Shown in pieces: positions 1 to 6,577 of a DNA stretch of 13,880 nucleotides; the stretch's first letter is position 1, and each line of letters starts with the position of its first letter. A program made the position numbers and the translations under genes. The DNA comes from an uncultured Burkholderiaceae bacterium. GTDB taxonomy: Bacteria; Pseudomonadota; Gammaproteobacteria; Burkholderiales; Burkholderiaceae_C. The stretch lies in the NCBI GenBank assembly GCA_938022295.1, contig CALIDR010000056.1:1-13880 (forward strand), read 5' to 3'. The notes below the pieces were generated by a model. The model saw only the letters and a list, made by a program, of their open reading frames with translations. It was not told where the DNA came from and made no database searches.

Positions 1-441
1 CGCGCGCGCGGCCGGCGGCTGCGCCGCCGCGGCCCGGGCCAGCGCGGCGGCCGTCGTCGCGACGGCGGCGCACGCCTGCTCGAAACCTGCGCGGTCGCGG
101 CGCGCCCACGCCCGGCCCGACGCCTGCGCCAGCAGCAGCGCCTGCGCCGCGAGGGCGTCGGCCGCGGCGTCGCCGCTCGGCGCCCCGGCGGCGCGCACCG
201 GCGGCGGCCCGAGGCTCGCGGCCAGCGTCTGCGGCGTCTCCACGCGCGGCGGCCAGCCGCCCGTGGCGGCGAACGCGGCCCGCGCCAGCGGCAGCAGTTC
301 GGCGAACGGCAGCAGGACGACGGCGTCGGCCCGCGCCCGCGCGCCCGCGTCGAGCCACGACACCACGGCCTGCGCGAGCGCGGGCCAGAACGCGCCGTCG
401 ACGGCAACGGCGTGCAGGCGGATCACGGGCGGAGGCGGCAT
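1..441 (-). CDS. AddB-like / PD-(D/E)XK nuclease family protein, N-terminal part (runs off the left edge)
   Basis: A minus-strand frame of 147 codons stays open from an ATG at 441 to the window edge, so only the N-terminus is visible. An in-frame stop at 496-498 limits how far upstream the start can lie, and 441 is the only ATG in that interval. The protein begins MPPPPVIRLHAV and contains the stretch DAVVLLPFAELLPLARAAF (about residues 38-56), followed by GGWPPRVETPQTLA. This matches what I recall of the N-terminus of the 'inactivated superfamily I helicase'/AddB-like repair nuclease that lies next to trxA in many Burkholderiales. The nuclease domain of such proteins is C-terminal and would be outside the window. 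The remainder is alanine-rich and uninformative. It is divergent from trxA. The reading frame is well supported; the family call rests on memory and gene context. Confidence 0.55.
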   Translation of the reverse strand, partial: MPPPPVIRLHAVAVDGAFWPALAQAVVSWLDAGARARADAVVLLPFAELLPLARAAFAATGGWPPRVETPQTLAASLGPPPVRAAGAPSGDAAADALAAQALLLAQASGRAWARRDRAGFEQACAAVATTAAALARAAAAQPPAARA

Positions 442-490
442 CGCGCGGCCGGCGCACCGGCACGCGCCGGCGGCCGCAGGTGCGGGGGCT

Positions 491-505
491 TTATGTCAGA
501 ATCAT
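491..505. promoter_or_regulatory. AT-rich island in the divergent addB-like/trxA intergenic region, possible promoter
   Basis: The 117 bases between the two divergent genes are extremely GC-rich except for this short A/T-rich stretch. It contains CAGAAT at 497-502, a 4/6 match to a sigma-70 -10 element for trxA. On the other strand it borders a CACAAT element that could serve the minus-strand gene. No convincing -35 box is visible for either direction, so this is a position guess based on composition. Confidence 0.3.
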
Positions 506-558
506 TGTGCCTTGCGTCGATCTCGTCCCGGCGCCCGGCGCGTTCCACAGGACCGACC

Positions 559-888
559 ATGAGCAGCGAACTGATCACCCATGTCTCCGACGCCTCGTTC
601 GAAGGCGAGGTGCTGAAATCCGACCGCCCGGTGCTGGTGGACTACTGGGCCGAGTGGTGCGGGCCGTGCAAGATGATCGCGCCGATCCTCGACGAGGTCT
701 CGAAGGAGTACGACGGCCGGCTGCGCGTGGCGAAGATGGACGTCGACGCGAACCGCGAAGTGCCGGCGCGCTTCGGCATCCGCGGCATCCCGACCCTGAT
801 GCTGTTCAAGAACGGGCAATTGGCCGCGACCAAGGTCGGCGCGCTGTCGAAGGCGCAGTTGACGGCCTTCATCGACGGCCACCTATAA
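559..888 (+). CDS. trxA: Thioredoxin 1
   Basis: A 109-residue cytoplasmic thioredoxin, the usual length for TrxA. It reduces disulfides in client proteins such as ribonucleotide reductase and is itself reduced by thioredoxin reductase with NADPH. The redox motif WCGPC is at residues 33-37, the buried aspartate at 28 (VLVDYW), and the cis-proline at 78 in GIPT. There is no signal peptide, which argues against a periplasmic thiol-disulfide protein. The start is the ATG at 559, which is preceded by an AGGA ribosome-binding site at 548-551 and gives the standard TrxA N-terminus MSSELITHVS. The frame stays open upstream, but that extension would not be homologous. It lies directly upstream of rho, a common betaproteobacterial arrangement, and its 3' end overlaps the probable rho promoter. 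Confidence 0.96.
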   Translation: MSSELITHVSDASFEGEVLKSDRPVLVDYWAEWCGPCKMIAPILDEVSKEYDGRLRVAKMDVDANREVPARFGIRGIPTLMLFKNGQLAATKVGALSKAQLTAFIDGHL

Positions 889-889
889 T
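859..889 (+). promoter_or_regulatory. Candidate sigma-70 promoter for rho, inside the 3' end of trxA
   Basis: A perfect TATAAT hexamer lies at 884-889 and overlaps the trxA stop codon (TAA at 886-888). TTGACG, 5/6 to the -35 consensus, lies at 859-864. The 19-base spacer is longer than the optimal 17. In a region of about 70% GC an exact -10 hexamer is unlikely to be accidental. The predicted transcript start is near 896, giving a rho leader of roughly 207 bases. Rho could also be transcribed by read-through from trxA. Confidence 0.5.
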
Positions 890-1102
890 TCCCGCAACGG
901 TGCCGCGCGATCGCGCGGCGCCGACCGATTGCCGCTTCAACCCCGCGACGGCGCCTGCGAGCGGCCCCCGGGGAATCTGAAGCCGGCCCCGACCCCCGTC
1001 GAACCCTTCCGCGAACCGCCGCGAGGGCTCGCCGCAGCCTGCCGGCTCGTGCCGGCGCGTCCGCGGTCGCGTTGACTCACCTCCCCCGCAGGGAACGCCC
1101 CG
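889..1102 (+). other. rho leader region (214 bases, no credible gene)
   Basis: This gap between trxA and rho is GC-rich and contains the 898-923 palindrome and a second hairpin, GCCGGC-TCGT-GCCGGC, at 1041-1056. The only start-like codon in the first part (GTG at 900) opens a 26-codon frame without a ribosome-binding site. In E. coli rho is autoregulated through its leader; a similar role here is inference from length and structure. Confidence 0.4.
898..923 (+). promoter_or_regulatory. Near-perfect 26-base palindrome at the 5' end of the rho leader
   Basis: The arms 898-908 and 913-923 are complementary at all 11 positions (ten Watson-Crick pairs and one T·G wobble) around a GATC loop. As RNA this is a very stable hairpin that would begin within a few bases of the predicted rho start site. 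It lies 9 bases after the trxA stop, but no T-tract follows, so it is not a typical intrinsic terminator. It could protect a 5' or 3' RNA end, or act as a DNA operator. Confidence 0.5.
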
Positions 1103-2368
1103 ATGCACCTGTCCGAACTCAAAGCCCAGCACGTGTCCGAGCTCATCAAGATGGGCGAGGCGCTGGAGATCGACAACGTCGCCCGCATGCGCAAGCAGGA
1201 GCTGATGTTCGCGATCATGAAGAAGCGCGCCAAGGCCGGCGAGCAGGTCTTTGGCGACGGCGTGCTCGAGGTGCTGCCCGACGGCTTCGGCTTCCTGCGC
1301 TCGATCGACACCAGCTACATGGCGTCGACCGACGACATCTACCTCTCGCCCAGCCAGATCCGCCGCTTCAACCTGCACACCGGCGACATGATCGAAGGCG
1401 AGGTGCGGGTGCCGAAGGACGGCGAGCGCTACTTCGCCCTGGTCAAGGTCGACCGCGTCAACGGCCTGACGCCCGAGGAGAACAAGCACAAGATCATGTT
1501 CGAGAACCTGACGCCGCTGTTCCCGAAGGAACAGTTCAGGCTCGAACGCGACAACCTCAAGACCGACGAGAACGTCACCAGCCGCATCATCGACCTGATC
1601 GCGCCGATCGGCAAAGGCCAGCGCGCGCTGCTCGTCGCGCAGCCCAAGACCGGCAAGACGATGATGATGCAGCACATCGCGCACGCGCTGGTGGCCAACT
1701 ACCCGCAGGTGCACCTGATCGTGCTGCTCGTCGACGAGCGGCCCGAGGAAGTGACCGAGATGCAGCGCACCGTGCGCGGCGAGGTCATCAGCTCGACATT
1801 CGACGAACCGGCAGCGCGCCACGTGCAGGTGGCCGAGATGGTGATCGAGCGCGCCAAGCGGCTGGTGGAGCTGAAGAAGGACGTCGTGATCCTGCTCGAC
1901 TCGATCACCCGCCTGGCGCGCGCGTACAACAACGTGCTGCCGTCGTCGGGCAAGGTGCTCACCGGCGGCGTCGACGCCAACGCGCTGCAGCGCCCGAAGC
2001 GCTTCTTCGGCGCGGCGCGCAACGTCGAGGAAGGTGGCAGCCTGACGATCATCGGCACCGCGCTGATCGACACCGGCAGCCGCATGGACGAGGTGATCTA
2101 CGAGGAGTTCAAGGGCACCGGCAACTGCGAGATCCACCTCGACCGCCGCATGGCCGAGAAGCGCGTCTACCCGTCGATCCTGATCAACAAGAGCGGCACG
2201 CGCCGCGAGGAGCTGCTGCTCAAGCCCGAGATCCTGCAGAAGACGTGGATCCTGCGCAAGCTCCTGTACAACATGGACGAGATCGAGGCGATGGAGTTCG
2301 TGCTCGACAAGATGAAGCAGAGCAAGAGCAACCTCGACTTCTTCGACATGATGCGCCGCGGCGGCTGA
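1103..2368 (+). CDS. rho: Transcription termination factor Rho
   Basis: A 421-residue hexameric RNA-dependent ATPase/helicase that ends transcription of untranslated RNA; E. coli Rho has 419 residues. The N-terminal helical domain covers about residues 1-47 (MHLSELK...). The cold-shock-like primary RNA-binding fold follows, with GVLEVLPDGFGFLR at about 53-66. The Walker A motif AQPKTGKT is at 179-186. The Walker B strand reads DVVILLDSITRLARAYN. The Q- and R-loop region is recognisable in SSGKVLTGGVDANALQRPKRFFGAARN. The C-terminus FFDMMRRGG is typical. The start ATG is supported by AGGGA at 1090-1094 with an 8-base spacer. There is no truncation and all nucleotide-binding residues look intact. 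It sits between trxA and rpmE2 and probably has its own promoter inside trxA. Confidence 0.98.
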   Translation: MHLSELKAQHVSELIKMGEALEIDNVARMRKQELMFAIMKKRAKAGEQVFGDGVLEVLPDGFGFLRSIDTSYMASTDDIYLSPSQIRRFNLHTGDMIEGEVRVPKDGERYFALVKVDRVNGLTPEENKHKIMFENLTPLFPKEQFRLERDNLKTDENVTSRIIDLIAPIGKGQRALLVAQPKTGKTMMMQHIAHALVANYPQVHLIVLLVDERPEEVTEMQRTVRGEVISSTFDEPAARHVQVAEMVIERAKRLVELKKDVVILLDSITRLARAYNNVLPSSGKVLTGGVDANALQRPKRFFGAARNVEEGGSLTIIGTALIDTGSRMDEVIYEEFKGTGNCEIHLDRRMAEKRVYPSILINKSGTRREELLLKPEILQKTWILRKLLYNMDEIEAMEFVLDKMKQSKSNLDFFDMMRRGG

Positions 2369-2374
2369 GGCCGC

Positions 2375-2380
2375 TACAAT
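2375..2380 (+). promoter_or_regulatory. Possible -10 element (TACAAT) for rpmE2
   Basis: TACAAT lies 7 bases after the rho stop codon and 71 bases before rpmE2. It is a 5/6 match to the sigma-70 -10 consensus. No -35 element is visible at the right distance in the GC-rich end of rho, so rpmE2 may rely partly on read-through from rho. Confidence 0.3.
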
Positions 2381-2451
2381 CCGCGATTTCCCAGCCCGGG
2401 CAAGTGCGCCGCATCGAGCCGGCGTGGCTGCCCCGACGCAGCGAGGCACCG

Positions 2452-2706
2452 ATGAAAGAAGGCATCCACCCCGGCTATCGCGAGGTCTGCTTCCAGGACC
2501 TGTCCAACGGCTTCAAGTTCGTCACCCGCTCGTGCGTGCAGACGAAGGAGACGATCACGCTTGACGACGGCCGCGAGCTGCCGCTCGTCAAGCTCGAGAC
2601 GACGAGCGAGTCGCACCCCTTCTACACCGGCACCCAGAAGAGCGTCGACAACCTCGGCGGGCGGGTCGAGAAGTTCCGCAACAAGTTCGCCCACCTGAGG
2701 AAGTGA
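2452..2706 (+). CDS. rpmE2: 50S ribosomal protein L31, type B
   Basis: An 84-residue protein of the large ribosomal subunit that contacts the central protuberance and the subunit bridge. The sequence MKEGIHPGYREVCFQDLSNG, later ESHPFYTGTQKSVDNLGGRVEKF, is characteristic of bacterial L31. The zinc-binding CxxC pairs of type A L31 are absent: only two isolated cysteines (residues 13 and 28) are present, so this is the zinc-independent type B form. The ATG at 2452 is preceded by GAGG at 2443-2446. The gene lies 83 bases after rho and is closed by a strong terminator. No Zur-like operator was recognised, so zinc-responsive control is not evident. Confidence 0.95.
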   Translation: MKEGIHPGYREVCFQDLSNGFKFVTRSCVQTKETITLDDGRELPLVKLETTSESHPFYTGTQKSVDNLGGRVEKFRNKFAHLRK

Positions 2707-2730
2707 CGCGGCGCGGCCGCCGGCGCGACA

Positions 2731-2756
2731 GGGCAGCCTCGGCTGCCCTTTGTTTT
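2731..2756 (+). terminator. Rho-independent terminator after rpmE2
   Basis: GGGCAGC (2731-2737) pairs perfectly with GCTGCCC (2742-2748) around a CTCG loop. The T-rich tract TTTGTTTT follows immediately at 2749-2756. It lies 24 bases after the rpmE2 stop and is the only textbook intrinsic terminator in the window. It should end the rho-rpmE2 transcript before the membrane-protein gene. Confidence 0.92.
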
Positions 2757-2797
2757 GCCTGCCGCGGGCCAGCGGCCGCGGCGGGCATCATCGCGGC

Positions 2798-4474
2798 GTG
2801 AACACGATTCCGAATCCGGCGGTCGTCACGCAGCGCGCCGCGCAGCGGCTGCCGCGCTGGGCGCTGCTGCTGTTCTGTGCCGCCTACGTCGTGCCCGGCG
2901 TGTTCGGCCGCGACCCGTGGCGCAGCGCCGATGTCGGCGCCTTCGGCTACATGGTCGCGATCGCCGAAGGCCGCACCGGCTGGCTCGCGCCCACGGTGGG
3001 CCAGCTGCCGCTCGAGACGGCGCTGCTGCCGCACTGGATCGGCGCCGCCGCGATCGTCGCGCTGTCGCCGTGGGTCGACGCGGCGCTGGCCGCGCGGCTG
3101 CCGTTCGCGCTGCTGCTGGCCACGACGCTGGCGCTGGTCTGGTATGCGATGTACCACCTCGCGCGCACCGAGGCCGCGCAGCCGGTGGCGTTCGCGTTCG
3201 GCGGCGAGGCGCAGCCGGTGCAGTACGCGCGGGCGATGGCCGACGGTGCCGTGCTGGCGCTGATCGCCACCCTCGGGCTGCTGCAGCTCGGCCACGAGAC
3301 GACGCCCGAGCTGGTGCAGCTGACCGCGATCGCGCTCGTCCAGTGGGCGCTCGCCGCGGCGCCGTTCCGCCGCCGGCGCGCGCGCGCCGCGATCGCGCTC
3401 GGCCTGCCGCTGCTCGCGGCCAGCGGTGCGCCGGCGATGGCCGCGGTCGTCGGCGCGATCGGCGCCGTGATCTGCCAGCGCTCGACGTATGCCCAGGCGC
3501 GCCAGTTCGTGCCGTGGGTCGCGGCGTCGACGCTGGCGGCGCTGGCCGTGGGCACGCTCGCCGGCACCTGGGCATGGCGCTGGGGCTTGAAGGCCGAGAC
3601 CGAGCAGCTGTGGCAGCTCGGCCGCCTGTGGCTGTGGTTCCTGTGGCCGACGTCGCTGCTGGCGCTGTGGACGGCGTGGCGCTGGCGCCATCACCTGACG
3701 AACCGCCACATCGCGGTGCCGGTGGCGATCCTCGCCTGCGCGCTCGCGGCCAGCGTCGTCACCGGCGGCTCGGACCGCGCGCTGATGCTCGGGCTGCCCT
3801 CGCTCGCCGTGCTCGCCGCGTTCGCGCTGCCGACGCTGCACCGCAGCGCGTCGGCGGCGATCGACTGGTTCTCGGTCTTCTTCTTCAGCGCGATCGCGAT
3901 CGCGCTGTGGGTGATCTACCTGTCGATGCACCTCGGCGTGCCGGCCAAGCCGGCGGCCAACATCGCCAAGCTCGCGATCGGCTTCCAGCCGCTGTTCTCG
4001 GCGCCGGCGCTGGCCGCGGCCGCCGGCGGCACGCTGGCGTGGCTGTGGCTCGTGCGCTGGCGCACCGCGCGCCATCAGGCCGCGCTGTGGAAGAGCCTGG
4101 TGCTGCCGGCCGGCGGCGTGGCGCTCGCGTGGCTGCTGACGATGACGCTCGGCCTGCCGGTGCTCGACTACGCGCGCAGCGAGCGGCCGTGGGTCGAGCG
4201 CATCGCGCGCCACGTGCCGGCGGGCGCGTGCGTCGCCGCGCCGGACCTCGGCCGGCCGGCGGTGGCCGCGCTCGAGTTCCACGGCCGCTGGCGCGTCGAC
4301 GCGCGCCCGAGCGCCGAGCGCGACACCGCCTGCGCGGTGCTGCTGCGCCGCCAGCGCGACGCCGACCGGTTCGTTCCGCCGGGCCCCGAGTGGCTGCCGG
4401 TGGCGCGCATCCGCCGGCCCACCGAGCGCTACGACAGCACGCTGCTGTACCGCCGCGCGCCGCCGGCGCGCTGA
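2798..4474 (+). CDS. Polytopic membrane protein, probable GT-C (ArnT/PMT-like) glycosyltransferase-family protein
   Basis: A 558-residue inner-membrane protein with many hydrophobic segments, the first at about residues 20-36, continuing to about residue 465. A soluble C-terminal tail follows. After the first segment comes GRDPWRSADVGAFGYM (residues 37-52), then GWLAPTVGQLPLETALLPHW. This layout matches the first periplasmic loop of GT-C enzymes such as ArnT, which transfer sugars from polyprenyl-phosphate donors. However, the acidic 'DE' pair usual in ArnT is reduced to a single aspartate (D45), so catalysis is uncertain. The GTG at 2798 was chosen because the frame upstream runs into the rpmE2 terminator; the ribosome-binding site is weak. 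No -10/-35 pair was found in the 41 bases between terminator and start. It converges on phoR. Substrate unknown. Confidence 0.75.
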   Translation: MNTIPNPAVVTQRAAQRLPRWALLLFCAAYVVPGVFGRDPWRSADVGAFGYMVAIAEGRTGWLAPTVGQLPLETALLPHWIGAAAIVALSPWVDAALAARLPFALLLATTLALVWYAMYHLARTEAAQPVAFAFGGEAQPVQYARAMADGAVLALIATLGLLQLGHETTPELVQLTAIALVQWALAAAPFRRRRARAAIALGLPLLAASGAPAMAAVVGAIGAVICQRSTYAQARQFVPWVAASTLAALAVGTLAGTWAWRWGLKAETEQLWQLGRLWLWFLWPTSLLALWTAWRWRHHLTNRHIAVPVAILACALAASVVTGGSDRALMLGLPSLAVLAAFALPTLHRSASAAIDWFSVFFFSAIAIALWVIYLSMHLGVPAKPAANIAKLAIGFQPLFSAPALAAAAGGTLAWLWLVRWRTARHQAALWKSLVLPAGGVALAWLLTMTLGLPVLDYARSERPWVERIARHVPAGACVAAPDLGRPAVAALEFHGRWRVDARPSAERDTACAVLLRRQRDADRFVPPGPEWLPVARIRRPTERYDSTLLYRRAPPAR

Positions 4475-4481
4475 GCCGGCG
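4461..4481. other. Hairpin between the convergent membrane-protein and phoR genes
   Basis: CGCCGGC (4461-4467) and GCCGGCG (4475-4481) are perfect inverted repeats around a 7-base loop. The loop contains the stop codon of the membrane-protein gene. It lies in the 13-base convergent gap but has no T-tract on either side, so it could at most protect 3' ends or slow polymerase. Such short GC palindromes are frequent in this genome composition. Confidence 0.3.
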
Positions 4482-4487
4482 CCGCCG

Positions 4488-5825
4488 TCAGGCCGCTGGC
4501 GCCGCCGTGGCGGCCACGCCCTGGCGCACGCGCGCCGCGGGAAAGACGAGCGTGAAGCACGAGCCTTTGCCCGGCTCGCTCGTCACCCCGAGCGCACCGC
4601 CGTGGCGCTGCACGACGTGCTTGACGATCGACAGCCCGAGGCCGGTGCCGCCAGTGCCGCGCGATCGACTGCCGTCGACGCGGTAGAAGCGCTCGGTCAG
4701 GCGCGGGATGTGCTCCTTGTCGATGCCGATGCCGGTGTCGACGACCTTCAGCTCGCCGCTGCCGTCGGGGCGTACCCGCCAGCGGATGTCGATCCGCCCG
4801 CCGTCGGGCGTGTAGCGCACCGCGTTGCCGACCAGGTTGCCCACCGCGCTCATCAGCTCGGTCGCGTTGCCGGCGATCTCGCCGCCGGGCTGCGCGGTGA
4901 GCGCGATGCGGTGGCGGCCGGCCGACAGCGCCTCGCCGTCGGCACGCGCCTGCACGAGCAGACCGTCGAGCGCGACCCAGCGGTCGGTCGGCGGCCGCGG
5001 GCTGCCTTCGAGCTGCGCCAGCGTCAGGAGGTCGGTCAGCAGCGTCTGCATGCGCGTCGTCTGCTGCTCCATCAGCGTCAGCACGCGGCGGCGCTCGACC
5101 TCGGTCAGCGACAGCGTCGACAGCGTCTCGACGAAGCCGGCGAGCACCGTCAGCGGCGTGCGCATCTCGTGCGACACGTTGGCGACGAAGTCGCGCCGCA
5201 TCGCGTCGGTGCGCTCGCGCTCGGTCACGTCCTGCGACAGCACGAGCTTCTGGCCGTCGCCGTAGGCGCGCACCAGCACCGACAGCGTCGCCCGCTCGGG
5301 CGGGGCGACGAACACGACCGGCTGCTCGAACGACCGCCGCTGCAGGTGGGCGACGAACGCCGGCGCGCGCACGAGGTTCGTCACCCGCTGGCCGCGGTCG
5401 CGCACCGGGTCGAGCCCGAAGTGGTCGGCCGCCGTCGAGTTGCACCAGTCGATGCGGTCGTCGGCGTCGAGCAGCAGCACGCCGTTGGGCGAGGCCTCGA
5501 TCGCCGACAGGAACTGCCGCAGCCGCAGCCGCTCCTGCTCGACCGACGTGTCGCGCGCCCGCAGCGCCCGCTCGACCCGGCTGCCGATCTCGCCCCAGAG
5601 GCCGCTGTCGGCCGGCTGCGACGCCGCCGACGCGCCGCGCAGCCAGCGCATCAGCCGCTCGCCGCGCCACGCGTCGGCCAGCGCGACGAGCGCCGCGCCG
5701 AGGGCGCCGCCGACGACCGCGCCGGCCGTCGGCGCGCCGAGCCACTGGCCGACCACGCTGCCGAGCACGCCGGCGCCGAGCACCGCCCCGGCGGCAGCGG
5801 CGACGCGCGGCAGCAGCCAGGTCAC
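4488..5825 (-). CDS. phoR: Phosphate regulon sensor histidine kinase PhoR
   Basis: A 445-residue membrane histidine kinase that phosphorylates PhoB when phosphate is scarce. Two hydrophobic segments lie near residues 8-27 and 33-50 with almost no loop between them, as in PhoR, which senses through the Pst complex rather than through a large periplasmic domain. A PAS domain covers about 104-200 (AIEASPNGVLLLDADDRIDWCN). The phosphoacceptor histidine is H219 in FVANVSHEMRTPLT. The N box is NLVGNAVRYTP (330-340), the G1 box DTGIGI (363-368) and the G2 box GTGGTGLGL (390-398), all intact. The start is a GTG 13 bases after the phoB stop, with only a weak ribosome-binding site, so translation may depend on phoB. 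It is the last gene of the operon. Confidence 0.95.
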   Translation of the reverse strand: MTWLLPRVAAAAGAVLGAGVLGSVVGQWLGAPTAGAVVGGALGAALVALADAWRGERLMRWLRGASAASQPADSGLWGEIGSRVERALRARDTSVEQERLRLRQFLSAIEASPNGVLLLDADDRIDWCNSTAADHFGLDPVRDRGQRVTNLVRAPAFVAHLQRRSFEQPVVFVAPPERATLSVLVRAYGDGQKLVLSQDVTERERTDAMRRDFVANVSHEMRTPLTVLAGFVETLSTLSLTEVERRRVLTLMEQQTTRMQTLLTDLLTLAQLEGSPRPPTDRWVALDGLLVQARADGEALSAGRHRIALTAQPGGEIAGNATELMSAVGNLVGNAVRYTPDGGRIDIRWRVRPDGSGELKVVDTGIGIDKEHIPRLTERFYRVDGSRSRGTGGTGLGLSIVKHVVQRHGGALGVTSEPGKGSCFTLVFPAARVRQGVAATAAPAA

Positions 5826-5838
5826 CGTCCGACCCGAG

Positions 5839-6552
5839 TCATGCGGCGACGCTGCCCACCGGTTGCGTGAAGCGGTAGCCGGCGCCGCGAACGGTCTCGA
5901 TCAGGTGCGCGCTGTCGACCGGCGCCAGCGCCTCGCGCAACCGCTTGACGTGGACGTCGACGGTGCGCTCCTCGATGAACACGTGGTCACCCCAGACGCG
6001 GTCGAGGAGCTGGGCACGGCTGTGCACGCGCTCGGGGTGCGTCATGAAGAAGTGCAGCAACCGGAACTCGGTCGGGCCGACCTTGACCTCGCGCAGCGTG
6101 CCGCCCACCGGCTTGGTGACGCGGCGCGTCGACGGATCGAGCCGCAGGCCGCCGATCTCGACCGCGGTGTCGAGCGCCTCCGGCGCCTTGCGCCGCAGCA
6201 CGGCGCGCATGCGCGCGAGCAGCTCCTTGGTCGAGAACGGCTTGGTCAGGTAGTCGTCGGCCCCGGCGTCGAGGCCGCCGATCTTGTCGGCCTCTCCGCT
6301 GCGCGCGGTGAGCATGATGATCGGCAGCTCGCGCGTGCGCGGCTGCGAGCGCCACTGCTTGGCCAGCGCCAGCCCCGACTGGCCGGGCAGCATCCAGTCG
6401 AGCAGCACGAGGTCGGGCAGCACGGCGTCGACCGCCGCCTGCGCCTGGTCGGCGGTGGCGGCGATCGTGACGTCGTATCCGGCGTGGCGCAGGTTGATCG
6501 AGATCAGCTCGGCGATCGCCGCTTCGTCTTCGACCACGAGGACCAGGCTCAT
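5839..6552 (-). CDS. phoB: Phosphate regulon response regulator PhoB
   Basis: A 237-residue OmpR-family transcription factor that binds Pho boxes when phosphorylated. The receiver domain (about 1-120) shows the acidic pocket E8-D9-E10, the phosphoacceptor D52 in LVLLDWMLPG, the switch residue T82 and the conserved lysine K104 (YLTKPF). The C-terminal winged-helix domain (about 130-232) includes VGPTEFRLLHFFMTHPERV, the recognition-helix region ERTVDVHVKRLREAL and the hairpin VRGAGYRF. A strong ribosome-binding site (GGAGGGA) precedes the ATG at 6552 by 8 bases. It lies 25 bases after phoU and 13 bases before phoR. Placement of phoBR at the end of the pst operon, rather than apart as in E. coli, is common in betaproteobacteria. 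Confidence 0.96.
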   Translation of the reverse strand: MSLVLVVEDEAAIAELISINLRHAGYDVTIAATADQAQAAVDAVLPDLVLLDWMLPGQSGLALAKQWRSQPRTRELPIIMLTARSGEADKIGGLDAGADDYLTKPFSTKELLARMRAVLRRKAPEALDTAVEIGGLRLDPSTRRVTKPVGGTLREVKVGPTEFRLLHFFMTHPERVHSRAQLLDRVWGDHVFIEERTVDVHVKRLREALAPVDSAHLIETVRGAGYRFTQPVGSVAA

Positions 6553-6577
6553 CGTCGCGCTCCCTCCCCGGCCCCGC

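Noticed and set aside
1..10. CG alternating run as a possible Z-DNA or repeat element
   Set aside because: It is only ten bases, at the window edge, inside a GC-rich coding frame.
900..980. A 26-codon GTG-initiated frame in the rho leader, comparable in position to the E. coli rho leader peptide
   Set aside because: It has no ribosome-binding site, begins inside the stable palindrome, and shows no recognisable peptide motif.
1072..1077. TTGACT as a -35 element for a second rho promoter
   Set aside because: No -10-like hexamer lies at the right distance; only the rho ribosome-binding site follows.
869..2449. A minus-strand open frame of 526 codons opposite rho
   Set aside because: It is antisense to a complete, highly conserved rho gene; its His/Leu/Asp-rich composition is a codon-bias artefact.
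2588..4282. Minus-strand frame of 564 codons and a long plus-strand alternative frame over the membrane-protein gene
   Set aside because: Both translate to Arg/Ala-rich low-complexity sequence without hydrophobic segments, whereas the chosen frame has clear membrane helices and a GT-C-like loop.
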